In this document: positions 16,588 through 24,190 of the stretch, in pieces
Numbering within the stretch: position 1 is the first letter of the stretch
Layout: every line of letters starts with the position of its first letter
DNA from: Herpetosiphonaceae bacterium
Lineage (GTDB): Bacteria; Chloroflexota; Chloroflexia; Chloroflexales; Herpetosiphonaceae
Assembly: GCA_013538855.1 (NCBI GenBank)
Contig: JABXJS010000134.1
Location: 1 to 44,578 of the forward strand
DNA length: 44,578 nucleotides
Reading direction: 5' to 3'
Notes under the pieces: generated by a model
What the model was told of the DNA's origin: nothing
Database searches by the model: none
What the model saw: only the letters and a program-made list of their open reading frames with translations
Made by a program: the position numbers and the translations under genes

Positions 16588-17367
16588 CTAGACCAAGGCC
16601 AGGATCAGCGCCACGATAATCAGCAGCAGGCCAACACCCATGATGATAAATGGCAGCATTGCGCTTGAGCCGCGGGCGGCGCTGGGCTGACTTGGCGCGG
16701 GGTAGGGCGTGTAGCCAGGCCCCCCGAGCGGCTGCGAGCCAGCTGCCTGCTGGTAGGGGTTGGGCGTGGTCGAGCTGCCTTGCTGATAGGGGCTGGGCTG
16801 TGACTGCGGCGGGTACTGGTTGGGCTGCTGGGCTGGCGGAGCCTGGTAGGGGTTGTAGGACTGGGCTGGCGGAGCCTGGTAGGGGTTGTGCGGCTGCGCC
16901 GCCGGTGCTGCGCCGGAACTCGGCGACGCGGGCTGCGCCGGGCTAGCATCGAGGGCGGCAGCCGCCTCGGACGAGAGGTTGGTCGTCTTGTAGGCATCGG
17001 CCTGCTTGTGGGACTCGGCCTCGCGCAGCGCGGCGGCGGCCTCCGGCGACAGATTGATCGTGCCGTAGGGATCGTCGGGGTTGCTGCCGTGCGCAGGGCG
17101 CTGCTGCAGCGCGGCGGCGGCCTCCGGCGACAGATTGACCGTCGCATGCGGGTCGTCGAGCTTGCGGGTGGCGGATTCGCGCAGCGCGGCGGCGGCCTCC
17201 GGCGAGAGATTGACCGTGCCGTAGGGATCGTCGAGCTTGCGCGTCGCTGGTGTTTCTGGCTGTGGCGCAGCGCTGGGGGCGCTCGGCTCCTCGTAGCTGT
17301 CGCCGAGGCGGCGGGTGGCCATTGAGCGCTTAGCGTTAGGGTCGGGGGTTTGGTTCTGATCGGCCAT
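16588..17367 (-). CDS. tail-anchored repeat protein, function unknown
   Basis: About 259 residues, no known family. The first half contains four copies of a roughly 30-residue unit whose core is DPYGTVNLSPEAAAAL, with variants DPHATVNLSPEAAAAL, DPYGTINLSPEAAAAL and DAYKTTNLSSEAAAAL; three units are preceded by ATRKLDD-like basic/acidic stretches. A Pro/Gln/Tyr-rich linker follows with NPYQAPPAQ-type repeats. The last 23 residues are a single hydrophobic helix (LPFIIMGVGLLLIIVALILALV), so it is probably C-terminally anchored with the repeats in the cytoplasm. The start is the ATG after AGGAGG; an in-frame ATG seven codons upstream overlaps that site. It is the first gene of the operon leading into the acyl-CoA dehydrogenase. 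Confidence 0.75.
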   Translation of the reverse strand: MADQNQTPDPNAKRSMATRRLGDSYEEPSAPSAAPQPETPATRKLDDPYGTVNLSPEAAAALRESATRKLDDPHATVNLSPEAAAALQQRPAHGSNPDDPYGTINLSPEAAAALREAESHKQADAYKTTNLSSEAAAALDASPAQPASPSSGAAPAAQPHNPYQAPPAQSYNPYQAPPAQQPNQYPPQSQPSPYQQGSSTTPNPYQQAAGSQPLGGPGYTPYPAPSQPSAARGSSAMLPFIIMGVGLLLIIVALILALV

Positions 17368-17453
17368 GGTTCTTCCTCCTATGGGCACAATTCTGCTCTA
17401 CGCTATCACATTCTCCAGGTGCACGCAACCAGACAGCGGGCCGCGCCACCGCC

Positions 17454-17467
17454 TGGCTGCGCAGCCA
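17454..17467. terminator. short palindrome after the GNAT gene
   Basis: TGGCTGCGCAGCCA, a perfect 14-bp palindrome, begins ten bases beyond the minus-strand GNAT stop. It can fold as a 5-bp stem with a GCGC loop. There is no U-tract, so a terminator role is weakly supported. Confidence 0.25.
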
Positions 17468-17476
17468 CTGCACAGG

Positions 17477-18388
17477 CTACGCCGGATAGTCTTTGCGGAA
17501 GATCAGCACCGGGTGCAGCGGCTCAAATCCACAGCGCTGATAGAACTGGACAGCCTGCACACGCTCCTGCTCGGTCTCAACAAACACCTGCTGCGCGCCG
17601 ACGGCAACACATGCCTGGAGCAGCACCGACATCAGCGCCTTGCCGATGCCTTGCCCATGGTAATCAGGGTGCACGCCAAACGGCTCGACCTGAGCGGAGC
17701 ACGGCTGTGCCGAATTAAGCCAGCCAATGCAGAACCCAATCATCTGATTCGCCGCATCGACGGCAACCAGATCAAGCGCCGGGTTATACAGCGGCTGCTC
17801 CAGCGTGCGGGCGCGCCACGCAACGGTCATATTCTTTGAATTAAAGACGGTCTGGTGCAGCGCAACGTAGGCGGGCACCTCGGCCTGGCCTGCCAGCGGG
17901 CGAATGCGAACACCGCTCGGCGGCTGAATGTCCGGCAGAGTCGTCAGGGGATTGCGCAGCAGCACATCGGACCAGGGCAGCGTTGGATGGCTGGTCTGCT
18001 CGCTATAGCCCGCCTGCTCCAGCACCCGCCGCCGCTGCACTTGCTCCGGCAGGATCGAGCAGAACCACATAGGCCGACCAGCGCCAGCCTGCTGTAGCTC
18101 GCGACAGCGCGCGTCGGCCCAGTCCATGATCAGCGGCAGCAGCTGATCCTCGGCCAGCGGCTGACAGACGATGTCGAGCATCCAGAAGGGCAGCTGAAGC
18201 GCCGCCCATGCGATCAGCGCGCCCTGCGCATCGACCCACAGGCTTACGTTGGCAGGGTCGTCGAGCGCCCAGGAGCTGAGGCGGTAGGGCATGTCGATCA
18301 CGTGCAGGGTACTGGCGCTTGTGGCGGCCACAAGTCCTAGCAGGGCAGGCTGCGCAGACTGCGTGTAGGGAAGGCGCGTAACATTCAT
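17477..18388 (-). CDS. GNAT-family N-acetyltransferase
   Basis: A 303-residue protein. Its C-terminal half is a GNAT domain: VRIRPLAGQAEVPAYVALHQTVF opens the fold, VEPFGVHPDYHGQGIGKALM contains the acetyl-CoA loop (Q/RxxGxG/A form HGQGIG), and FVETEQERVQAVQFYQRCGFEPL is the closing helix-strand. The N-terminal 140 residues look like a second, degenerate GNAT-like half (LPYRLSSWALDDPANVSLWVDAQG), as in tandem GNATs. The substrate is unknown. It follows the ADP-ribosylglycohydrolase gene by 33 bases and is probably co-transcribed. Confidence 0.85.
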   Translation of the reverse strand: MNVTRLPYTQSAQPALLGLVAATSASTLHVIDMPYRLSSWALDDPANVSLWVDAQGALIAWAALQLPFWMLDIVCQPLAEDQLLPLIMDWADARCRELQQAGAGRPMWFCSILPEQVQRRRVLEQAGYSEQTSHPTLPWSDVLLRNPLTTLPDIQPPSGVRIRPLAGQAEVPAYVALHQTVFNSKNMTVAWRARTLEQPLYNPALDLVAVDAANQMIGFCIGWLNSAQPCSAQVEPFGVHPDYHGQGIGKALMSVLLQACVAVGAQQVFVETEQERVQAVQFYQRCGFEPLHPVLIFRKDYPA

Positions 18389-18420
18389 AGCGGTTCGCTC
18401 ATCTATGTTGCCGAAGAAGT

Positions 18421-19323
18421 TTATTGATCAAACGGCCAGGCGGGCAGCGGCTCCCGCGCCGCAAGCCAGTGACTGGGGATCTGCTGGCGGCCAACAGCGC
18501 TGGCGACTATGCCGCCGACGATCGCGCAGTTGGTGTCGATGTCGCCCAAGCCGCTGGCGGTGTGCCACAGCGCCTCGGCGTAGCTGCCAAGGTGCTGACC
18601 GGCGCACCAGATGGCGAAGGGCACGGTGTCCTGCGCGGCGATGGTGCTGCCGTTGCCCAGCATCATGGCAATGTGGTAGAGCGAGGTCTTGGGCGCGAGC
18701 TGGGCGGCGCGGCGCAGGCGCGCGGCAACCTCGCTCGGCGGCACGTGGGGCAGGATCAGCGTGATAAACATGTTCACATCGGGCGGCGCGGCGCGGTGCT
18801 GCCAGGCGATCGCGGCGGCAACAGCGACGGCAATCGCGCCTGCGACGCCCTCAGGATGCGTGTGCGTGACCTCGGCGGAGCGCCGGGCCTGCTCCACACA
18901 CTGCGCCAGATCATCGGCGAAGAAGGCTCCCAGCGGCGCGACGCGCATGGCTGCGCCGTTGCCGTAGGAGCCTTGGCCGTCGAACATTTCGCGGGTGTGG
19001 GCCAGCAGCGCCGAGCCAGCCGTCGTCGTGCGCAGCAGGCGGCTGATCGCCGGGCCATAGCCGCGCGTGATGTCATAGTGGGCGATGAAGCTGTCGGCCA
19101 GCGCAGGCGCGTCGATGCGCCCGCGCCGCGCAAGCTGCTCCACCAGCGAAAGGGCCATGGTGGTGTCGTCGGTCCACAGCCACGGTGGCGGCGGCTCCTC
19201 GCGGCGCATGAGGTTGCCAACACTTTTACGGCTATCGAAAAACTGCTCGCCAAACGCATCGCCAACCGATAGGCCCTCGATGGAATCCAGCATGCGCTGA
19301 TAGCGCGCTTGTGGGCTGCTCAT
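18421..19323 (-). CDS. ADP-ribosylglycohydrolase (DraG/ARH family)
   Basis: A 300-residue enzyme of the ARH/DraG family, which removes ADP-ribose from proteins, nucleic acids or small molecules using two Mg2+ ions. Signature segments are present: SVGDAFGEQF at the N terminus, WTDDTTMALSL (the metal-binding Thr-Asp-Asp), NGAAMRVAPLGAFF, THTHPEG, and GLGDIDTNCAIVGGIVASAVG (second metal site Asp-x-Asp-Thr). The start is the ATG preceded by AAAGGG; an upstream extension of 16 codons has no site. The NADAR gene precedes it by 92 bases and a GNAT gene follows by 33 bases. Confidence 0.92.
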   Translation of the reverse strand: MSSPQARYQRMLDSIEGLSVGDAFGEQFFDSRKSVGNLMRREEPPPPWLWTDDTTMALSLVEQLARRGRIDAPALADSFIAHYDITRGYGPAISRLLRTTTAGSALLAHTREMFDGQGSYGNGAAMRVAPLGAFFADDLAQCVEQARRSAEVTHTHPEGVAGAIAVAVAAAIAWQHRAAPPDVNMFITLILPHVPPSEVAARLRRAAQLAPKTSLYHIAMMLGNGSTIAAQDTVPFAIWCAGQHLGSYAEALWHTASGLGDIDTNCAIVGGIVASAVGRQQIPSHWLAAREPLPAWPFDQ

Positions 19324-19414
19324 GCGATCCCTTTCTGAGCTGTAGCAGCTTGTTGCGCTGTTCTGGCTCACTACAACGGTCTCGCACTCGATTATAGCAT
19401 TTTCGGCTCTGGCG

Positions 19415-19882
19415 CTAGGCGCGCAGCTCGGTCTGCTGCTCCATCAACAGCTCGGCGCGCAGCTCCATCAGGATTTTGCCGAGCATGTTCTTGCCGCTGC
19501 CGTCGCCACCGTCGCCCCAGTAGCTGTCGTTGCGCGTGTGCTCGATCAGCGTGGCGTCGCCGGTCTCCAGCAAGGTCGCGCGCACATCGGCGTGCTGCTG
19601 GAGCTTGGCGCGCACGGCGCGGCGCATCACGTCATCTTTAATCGACTCCCAGTCCTTGCGCAGCGGCAGCTGGCGGCTGCGCCCGATGCGCGCGGCGGTG
19701 CCTGGCGTGGCGGCAGCGCGCACCCGCGCCTGTAGCTCTGGCTCGCGAAACTTCTGGGCCTGGAAGTAGTGCTCGGACGTGGGCCAGGTGTGGCCATCTA
19801 GCGCGATTGGGTGTGCCGAGAAGTTCGAGAAACAGCCGTAGTGGTCCTCGACGCGGTAGAAGCGAATAGCGTTTGCGGTCAT
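19415..19882 (-). CDS. NADAR-domain protein (YbiA-like N-glycosidase)
   Basis: A 155-residue NADAR (DUF1768) protein, the whole of the domain. Recognisable features are FYRVEDHYGCFSNFSAHPI at the N terminus, WPTSEHYFQAQKF, the SRQLPLRKDWESIKDDVM segment, and the C-terminal RNDSYWGDGGDGSGKNMLGKILM. YbiA-type members cleave an N-glycosidic bond of harmful riboflavin intermediates, and others remove ADP-ribose from guanine in DNA; the present sequence does not decide between these. It lies immediately upstream of an ADP-ribosylglycohydrolase gene. Confidence 0.92.
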   Translation of the reverse strand: MTANAIRFYRVEDHYGCFSNFSAHPIALDGHTWPTSEHYFQAQKFREPELQARVRAAATPGTAARIGRSRQLPLRKDWESIKDDVMRRAVRAKLQQHADVRATLLETGDATLIEHTRNDSYWGDGGDGSGKNMLGKILMELRAELLMEQQTELRA

Positions 19883-19924
19883 AGCGCCTCCTTAAACTAA
19901 TGCTGAATGCTGGAAGAGCTGATG

Positions 19925-20698
19925 CTAGCGTTCCAGCGCCTGCACCAGCTGGCCCACCTCGGCGCTGGCTGTGCGGATGGCCAGGTCAAAGCCGGCGCGC
20001 TCAGGCAGGCCCAGCGTCGGGTAGCCAACTGACGCTGCGGGCGCGTCGCCGTACATACTGGCAAACTGCACCGGAAACTCGGTGCTCGCCAGCAGCGGCT
20101 CGATCACGGCGCGCACATACTCGCGCTCCTCGGCGTCGCTGATGAACGGCGTGCGGCCGCCAAAGCGCTGCGCATAGCCCTCCTGGCGCAGGATATCCGC
20201 CAGGGTGGCGGGCGTGCCATACTCGCGCACGTACAGCGTGCGGTAGATCGCGCTGAGCACCTCGGCGCGAATCCAGTCCAGGTCAAGCGTGTCGCTGGTC
20301 CAGCACAGCGGGGTGATCCAGCCGTACTTGTTGGGGCCAGGGCTGAGCTGCCCGGCGGCCTCGGTGAGCCAGCGGTTGGTCCAGCCGCCCTGAGCATCGT
20401 CGGCCAGGATGAGCGCCACACGGTAGCTGCCGACGAGATGCGCAACGTGCGCCTGCGCCGCAGCTGTGGCAGCGGCGGCCACGTCGTCGGCGGCGGCGGC
20501 GAGCATGGCGTCGAGGTAGGCCGGCACATGCTCTTTGCCCATCGGATTCATGGCCTGCAGCGGCAGCTCGAACTTCTCGGCGCTGCCAACCATGGTCTGA
20601 ATGTAGTGATTGAAGCGCTCCATGCCGCGCGGCAGGCGATAGATATCGCGCTGCACGTGCAGCAGCGGCACATACTCTAGCTGCATTGGCGTTCTCAC
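19925..20698 (-). CDS. conserved-looking cytoplasmic protein, function unknown
   Basis: About 257 residues from GTG at 20698, or 253 from ATG at 20686; neither has a strong ribosome-binding site. No signal peptide or membrane segment is seen. The N terminus (MQLEYVPLLHVQRDIYRLPRG) leads into a helical, Ala-rich region (AAADDVAAAATAAAQAHVAHL), then WTNRWLTEAAGQL, a Trp/Pro-containing patch (YGWITPLCWTSDTLDLDWIRAEV) and a C-terminal Gly/Pro segment. I do not recognise a family. It is the first gene of the minus-strand group NADAR, ADP-ribosylglycohydrolase and GNAT (43-base gap to NADAR), which is the only clue to its role. Confidence 0.7.
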   Translation of the reverse strand: MRTPMQLEYVPLLHVQRDIYRLPRGMERFNHYIQTMVGSAEKFELPLQAMNPMGKEHVPAYLDAMLAAAADDVAAAATAAAQAHVAHLVGSYRVALILADDAQGGWTNRWLTEAAGQLSPGPNKYGWITPLCWTSDTLDLDWIRAEVLSAIYRTLYVREYGTPATLADILRQEGYAQRFGGRTPFISDAEEREYVRAVIEPLLASTEFPVQFASMYGDAPAASVGYPTLGLPERAGFDLAIRTASAEVGQLVQALER

Positions 20699-20864
20699 TT
20701 ACTTGATAGCCGTAGCGATAGGCTCAGTCTGCCACATGCGCCGCCCGCCCGGATCGGCCCAGCGGCGCACATGCGCTCAGGCCCAGGGTTGAGGCTGCTT
20801 CTGGCAAGCATCATGCTCGGCCTAGCGCTAGACCAAGCGTGATGTAGAGCACAGGAGGATTTGA

Positions 20865-22256
20865 ATGGAGCAGACATCCGAGCACACCCGCCAGCCTGGG
20901 CAGACCAAGTCGGTGCCGCAGGAGCCACGTGGCGTGCAGCACTTGAAGTGGCTCGGCCCCGGCTTTTTATGGATGGTCTCGGCCGCCGGATCAGGCGAGC
21001 TGCTGTTCACGCCGCGCATCGGCTCGCTGTATGGCTACACGCTGATCTGGGCCTTGCTGGCGGCGGTGCTGTGTAAGTGGTTTATCAATCGTGAGGTCGG
21101 GCGCTACGCCGTGTGTACCGGCCAGCCAATCCTCGAGGGCTTCAAGACGCTGCCGGGGCCGCGCAACTGGGCCATCTGGCTCATCGTGGTGCCGCAGATC
21201 ATCGTCGGCGTCGCGGCGGTGGCCGGGCTGGCCAGCTCCGCGGCCACCGCGATCATCGCCGTCGCTCCCGGGCCGCTCTGGCTCTGGACGCTGCTGATCG
21301 TCGGCGTCGGCGCTGGCTTTGTGCTCTGGGGCCGCTACAGCCTCATCGAGAACGCTGCGACGGTGCTCGGCATCGCCCTGGCGCTCGCCGCCATCGTCAC
21401 CGCCCTCAGCGTCGGGCCGGACTGGGCCGCCCTCGGCGGCGGCTTCGTGCCCAGCGTGCCGCGCAATGTTGACTTCAGCGAGGTGCTGCCGTGGATCGGC
21501 TTCGCCCTCTCTGGCGCGGCCGGGATTATGTGGTACTCCTACTGGCTGCCGCCCAAGGGCTACGGCGTGGCTGGCGGCAACGACCAGGCCGAGCCGCAGA
21601 CCGCCGACCCCAAGCGCGACCTCAGCGCCGCCGATCGCCAGCGCCTGCGCGGCTGGCTGCGCCAGCTGACGCTCGACAACACCGTCGCCGTCGTCGGCAC
21701 GCTGATCATTATGCTCGGCTTTTTGGTGCTCGGCACCGAGCTGCTCCAGCCCCAGGGCCGCGTGCCCAAGGAGGATCAGGTCGCGCAGGTCATCGCCCAG
21801 CTGATGGAGCAGACCTGGGGCCGCTTCGGCTACTGGTTTATGCTCGCCGCTGTCGGCATCGCCTTCTTCAGCACCACGCTCTCCAATCAGGACGGCTGGG
21901 GCCGCCTGCTCAGCAACGGCACGCGCATCATCTTGCGCGGTCTCGGCCTGCACGGCCGCTGGACCGACGCCGAGCTGCTGCGCAAGGTCTATATTGCCAT
22001 CGTGCTGGCGGTGCTGCCGGTGACGATCTTTGTGCTGTTTGGCAATCCGGTGGTGCTGCTGCAGCTGGCAGGCGGCATCGGCGCAGCGCATCTGCCGATT
22101 CTGGCAGGGCTGACGCTATACCTCAATCGCCGCGCGCTGCCTGCCGCCGTCCAGCCGTCGCGCTTCACCTTCTGGGCCACGGTGGCCGCAGCGCTCTTCT
22201 TCGTGGCCTTCGCGGGCATCTATCTCTATCAGCTCAGCAGCGGCTCCGGCGGCTAG
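20865..22256 (+). CDS. divergent NRAMP-family transporter
   Basis: A 463-residue membrane protein with about eleven hydrophobic helices, of the NRAMP/LeuT-fold family. The start of TM1 reads GPGFLWMVSAAGSGELLFTPRIG, where canonical metal-transporting NRAMPs have the DPGN metal-binding motif; here SAAGSGEL replaces it. In the TM6 region the canonical MPH metal motif is likewise absent (IMWYSYWLPPKGYG). A charged cytoplasmic loop (GNDQAEPQTADPKRDLSAADRQ) follows TM6. The fold is therefore likely, but transport of Mn2+ or Fe2+ by the usual site is not; Mg2+ or an organic substrate is possible. AGGAGG sits seven bases before the ATG. The gene converges with an SDR gene. Confidence 0.8.
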   Translation: MEQTSEHTRQPGQTKSVPQEPRGVQHLKWLGPGFLWMVSAAGSGELLFTPRIGSLYGYTLIWALLAAVLCKWFINREVGRYAVCTGQPILEGFKTLPGPRNWAIWLIVVPQIIVGVAAVAGLASSAATAIIAVAPGPLWLWTLLIVGVGAGFVLWGRYSLIENAATVLGIALALAAIVTALSVGPDWAALGGGFVPSVPRNVDFSEVLPWIGFALSGAAGIMWYSYWLPPKGYGVAGGNDQAEPQTADPKRDLSAADRQRLRGWLRQLTLDNTVAVVGTLIIMLGFLVLGTELLQPQGRVPKEDQVAQVIAQLMEQTWGRFGYWFMLAAVGIAFFSTTLSNQDGWGRLLSNGTRIILRGLGLHGRWTDAELLRKVYIAIVLAVLPVTIFVLFGNPVVLLQLAGGIGAAHLPILAGLTLYLNRRALPAAVQPSRFTFWATVAAALFFVAFAGIYLYQLSSGSGG

Positions 22257-22282
22257 CGCTGTGCCGCCGACGCACGGTGCGC

Positions 22283-22322
22283 TGGACGTGCGCGCATGCT
22301 GCTTGGCATCCACGCACGTCCA
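22283..22322. terminator. hairpin between convergent genes
   Basis: A perfect 10-bp stem (TGGACGTGCG with CGCACGTCCA) and 20-nt loop lie between the transporter stop (22256) and the SDR stop (22351). No U-tract is present. Confidence 0.45.
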
Positions 22323-22350
22323 TGACGCCTAGCTGAGCAATCGCAGCGCG

Positions 22351-23229
22351 CTAGGACTCTGCGCCGAGCACGTGGGTGGCGTAGTAGTCGGGCCAGTGCG
22401 GCTGGCGGCCATCGACATCGCTGAAGCCATACTCGCGCCCGAGGTCGCCGGTGTTGAGCGCGCGCCCGCGCTTGGCGAACACGTCGGGGTCGCAGGCCAG
22501 CCCCACCACCGCCCGCCCGATGAAGAACGGCGTCTCCGAGGCGATGAAGTGCTTTTCGGCGGCGGTCGCGTCGCGCCAGTTGGCCTCGGTCACGCCGAAG
22601 TGGTCGAGCATGGCCTCCGAGCGCAGGAAGCCCGGCGTCAGCGCCAGCGCGGTCACGTTGTGCGGCTCGAGGTCGGCGGCCTGGCCCAGCGCCAGCCGAA
22701 TCACGGACGCCTTGACCAGATCGTAGTAGAAGGAGCCGCGGTAGTCGGGCTGGTCGCCGTCGGTGATCTCGATGATCAGGCCCTGGCGGCGCGCCACCAT
22801 CAGCGGGGCCGCGAAGTAGCTGGTGATGATGTGCGAGTGCACGCCCTGCTGCTGAAGCTTCAGCCCGTTGTCCAGCGAGTGCTCCCAGAACGGCACACCC
22901 CACTCGGTGAGCACATCGCCGCCCCAGACATCGTTGACCAGCAGGTCGAGCTTGCCGTCCTGCTCGGCCTTGATGCGCTCGAACAGCGCGCGCACCTCGT
23001 CCACGACCGTGTGGTCGGTGCGCACGGCGATGCCCACGCCGCCGCGCTCCGTGACTAGCTCGGCGGTCTCGTCGATCGTCTCGGCACGCCCGCTCACCAA
23101 GTTGCCGCGCACGCTGCGCCCGGTGCAGTACACGGTCGCGCCCGCCGACCCTAGCTCCAGCGCGATGCCGCGCCCAGCTCCACGTGTTGCGCCCGCCACA
23201 ACCGCGACATACCCTTGCAGTGGTTTCAT
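22351..23229 (-). CDS. short-chain dehydrogenase/reductase (DHRS1-like)
   Basis: A 292-residue classical SDR. The NAD(P) motif is GATRGAGRGIA near residues 13-23, followed by YCTGRSVRGN (Arg favours NADP) and LDLLVNDVWGG in place of the usual NNAG. The active-site YxxxK is YDLVK in the segment SFYYDLVKASV; the partner Ser is less clear (IIEITDGDQ). The extended length and the DVWGG motif resemble DHRS1-type SDRs of unknown substrate. The start is the ATG with AAGGAGG upstream; a frame extending to 23334 is not supported. Confidence 0.88.
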   Translation of the reverse strand: MKPLQGYVAVVAGATRGAGRGIALELGSAGATVYCTGRSVRGNLVSGRAETIDETAELVTERGGVGIAVRTDHTVVDEVRALFERIKAEQDGKLDLLVNDVWGGDVLTEWGVPFWEHSLDNGLKLQQQGVHSHIITSYFAAPLMVARRQGLIIEITDGDQPDYRGSFYYDLVKASVIRLALGQAADLEPHNVTALALTPGFLRSEAMLDHFGVTEANWRDATAAEKHFIASETPFFIGRAVVGLACDPDVFAKRGRALNTGDLGREYGFSDVDGRQPHWPDYYATHVLGAES

Positions 23230-23710
23230 CACGCCTCCTTCAATAGATAGTGTTCGCTCGGGATGTGCGAGTATAGCAGCGCGCGCAGGAGCGCGGATCG
23301 GTCGGCGGTCGGGTTGGCAGCTGTGCGTTCGCACAGGGTTGTGCTAGGCCCGTATGGCAATTTTTTGTGAATGGTGCGTCTGTGGTTGGGGCCAGCGTGG
23401 CGCGGCGTGGGCCGGCGCTGGATTACGCCGCACGTTCCCGTTGGCTCTGCCGTGGCTGCGGGTGGATCGGCGCTGGGCCACGTTTGCGCCCTGCGGATGG
23501 GCAGCTCCAGGCGGCTGGCCTAGCGCGCAGCGTTCACGCAGGTAAAAACAGTGCGAAGCGTGCCTGGCAGCAGGTGGCGTTGGCAGCAAGCGCATGGCCG
23601 TGACCGTCGCTGCCGCGTGGGCCGAGTGCGCGCAGCCGTAGCTCCCACAGCGACGTCAGACCCACTGAGCTGTGCAAGCACCGTCAACTAGGTGGCCGCT
23701 CTGTCTGCGC

Positions 23711-23868
23711 GCCGCCAACCGGCGCACGGGCAGCGCAGCCCCAGCGCTGGGCAATCGCGCTGGCCGGAGCGCGGGCACCCGCCAGGGTCGGCACCGCAGC
23801 CGCCCGCAGGGCATCGCGTGCTGGCCGACGCCGCCGCGCGCAACCACGGGCGCTCCTGTTCAAAAACA
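23711..23868 (+). repeat. long direct repeat, copy 1
   Basis: Copy of about 158 bases beginning GCCGCCAACCGGCGCACGGG and ending in a C-A-rich stretch (TTCAAAAACA). It matches 23881-24022 almost perfectly except for a roughly 14-base insertion near 23771 and a few substitutions. Confidence 0.8.
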
Positions 23869-23880
23869 GCCTCCACCTTT

Positions 23881-24022
23881 GCCGCCAACCGGCGCACGGG
23901 CGGCGCAGCCCCAGCGCTGGGCAATCGCGCTGGCCGGAGCGAGCCAGCACCGCAGCCGCCCGCAGGGCATCGCGTGCTGGCCGACGCCGCCGCGCGCAAC
24001 CACGGGCGCTCCTTTCAAAAAA
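23881..24022 (+). repeat. long direct repeat, copy 2
   Basis: Second copy, offset by 170 bases from the first; begins with the same GCCGCCAACCGGCGCACGGG and ends TTTCAAAAAACA. Confidence 0.8.
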
Positions 24023-24131
24023 CACCATAAACGCTTGACACCTACTGGCGCGTCACACAGAAGTCAGCCCACACCCACGCCAGACCTCAGCCTAGCCTGG
24101 CGGTCCGACGTGGGAGTGGGCTAAACTTCGA

Positions 24132-24170
24132 CGCCGTCGCCAAACAACCCCCATTGCATTGACGACGGCG
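24132..24170 (-). terminator. hairpin after the GH116 operon
   Basis: CGCCGTCG and CGACGGCG form an 8-bp stem about 20 bases beyond the GH116 stop (minus strand), with a 23-nt loop. Weak as a terminator because no U-tract follows. Confidence 0.35.
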
Positions 24171-24190
24171 GGGCGTGACTGATGCCCCTG

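Larger units (their letters stand above)
23230..24190. other. 960-base gene-free gap rich in repeats
   Basis: No protein-like frame on either strand; open frames are low-complexity shadows of the repeats. It holds a large direct repeat (23711 and 23881) and, at the right, a hairpin that may end the GH116 operon. The left part (23340-23600) is GC-rich without clear structure. Confidence 0.55.

Noticed and set aside
23684-24028. Long repetitive open frames on both strands in the repeat-rich gap
   Set aside because: Composition is extreme Arg/Ala/Pro, no ribosome-binding site, and the frames follow the direct repeat; they are by-products of GC-rich repeats.
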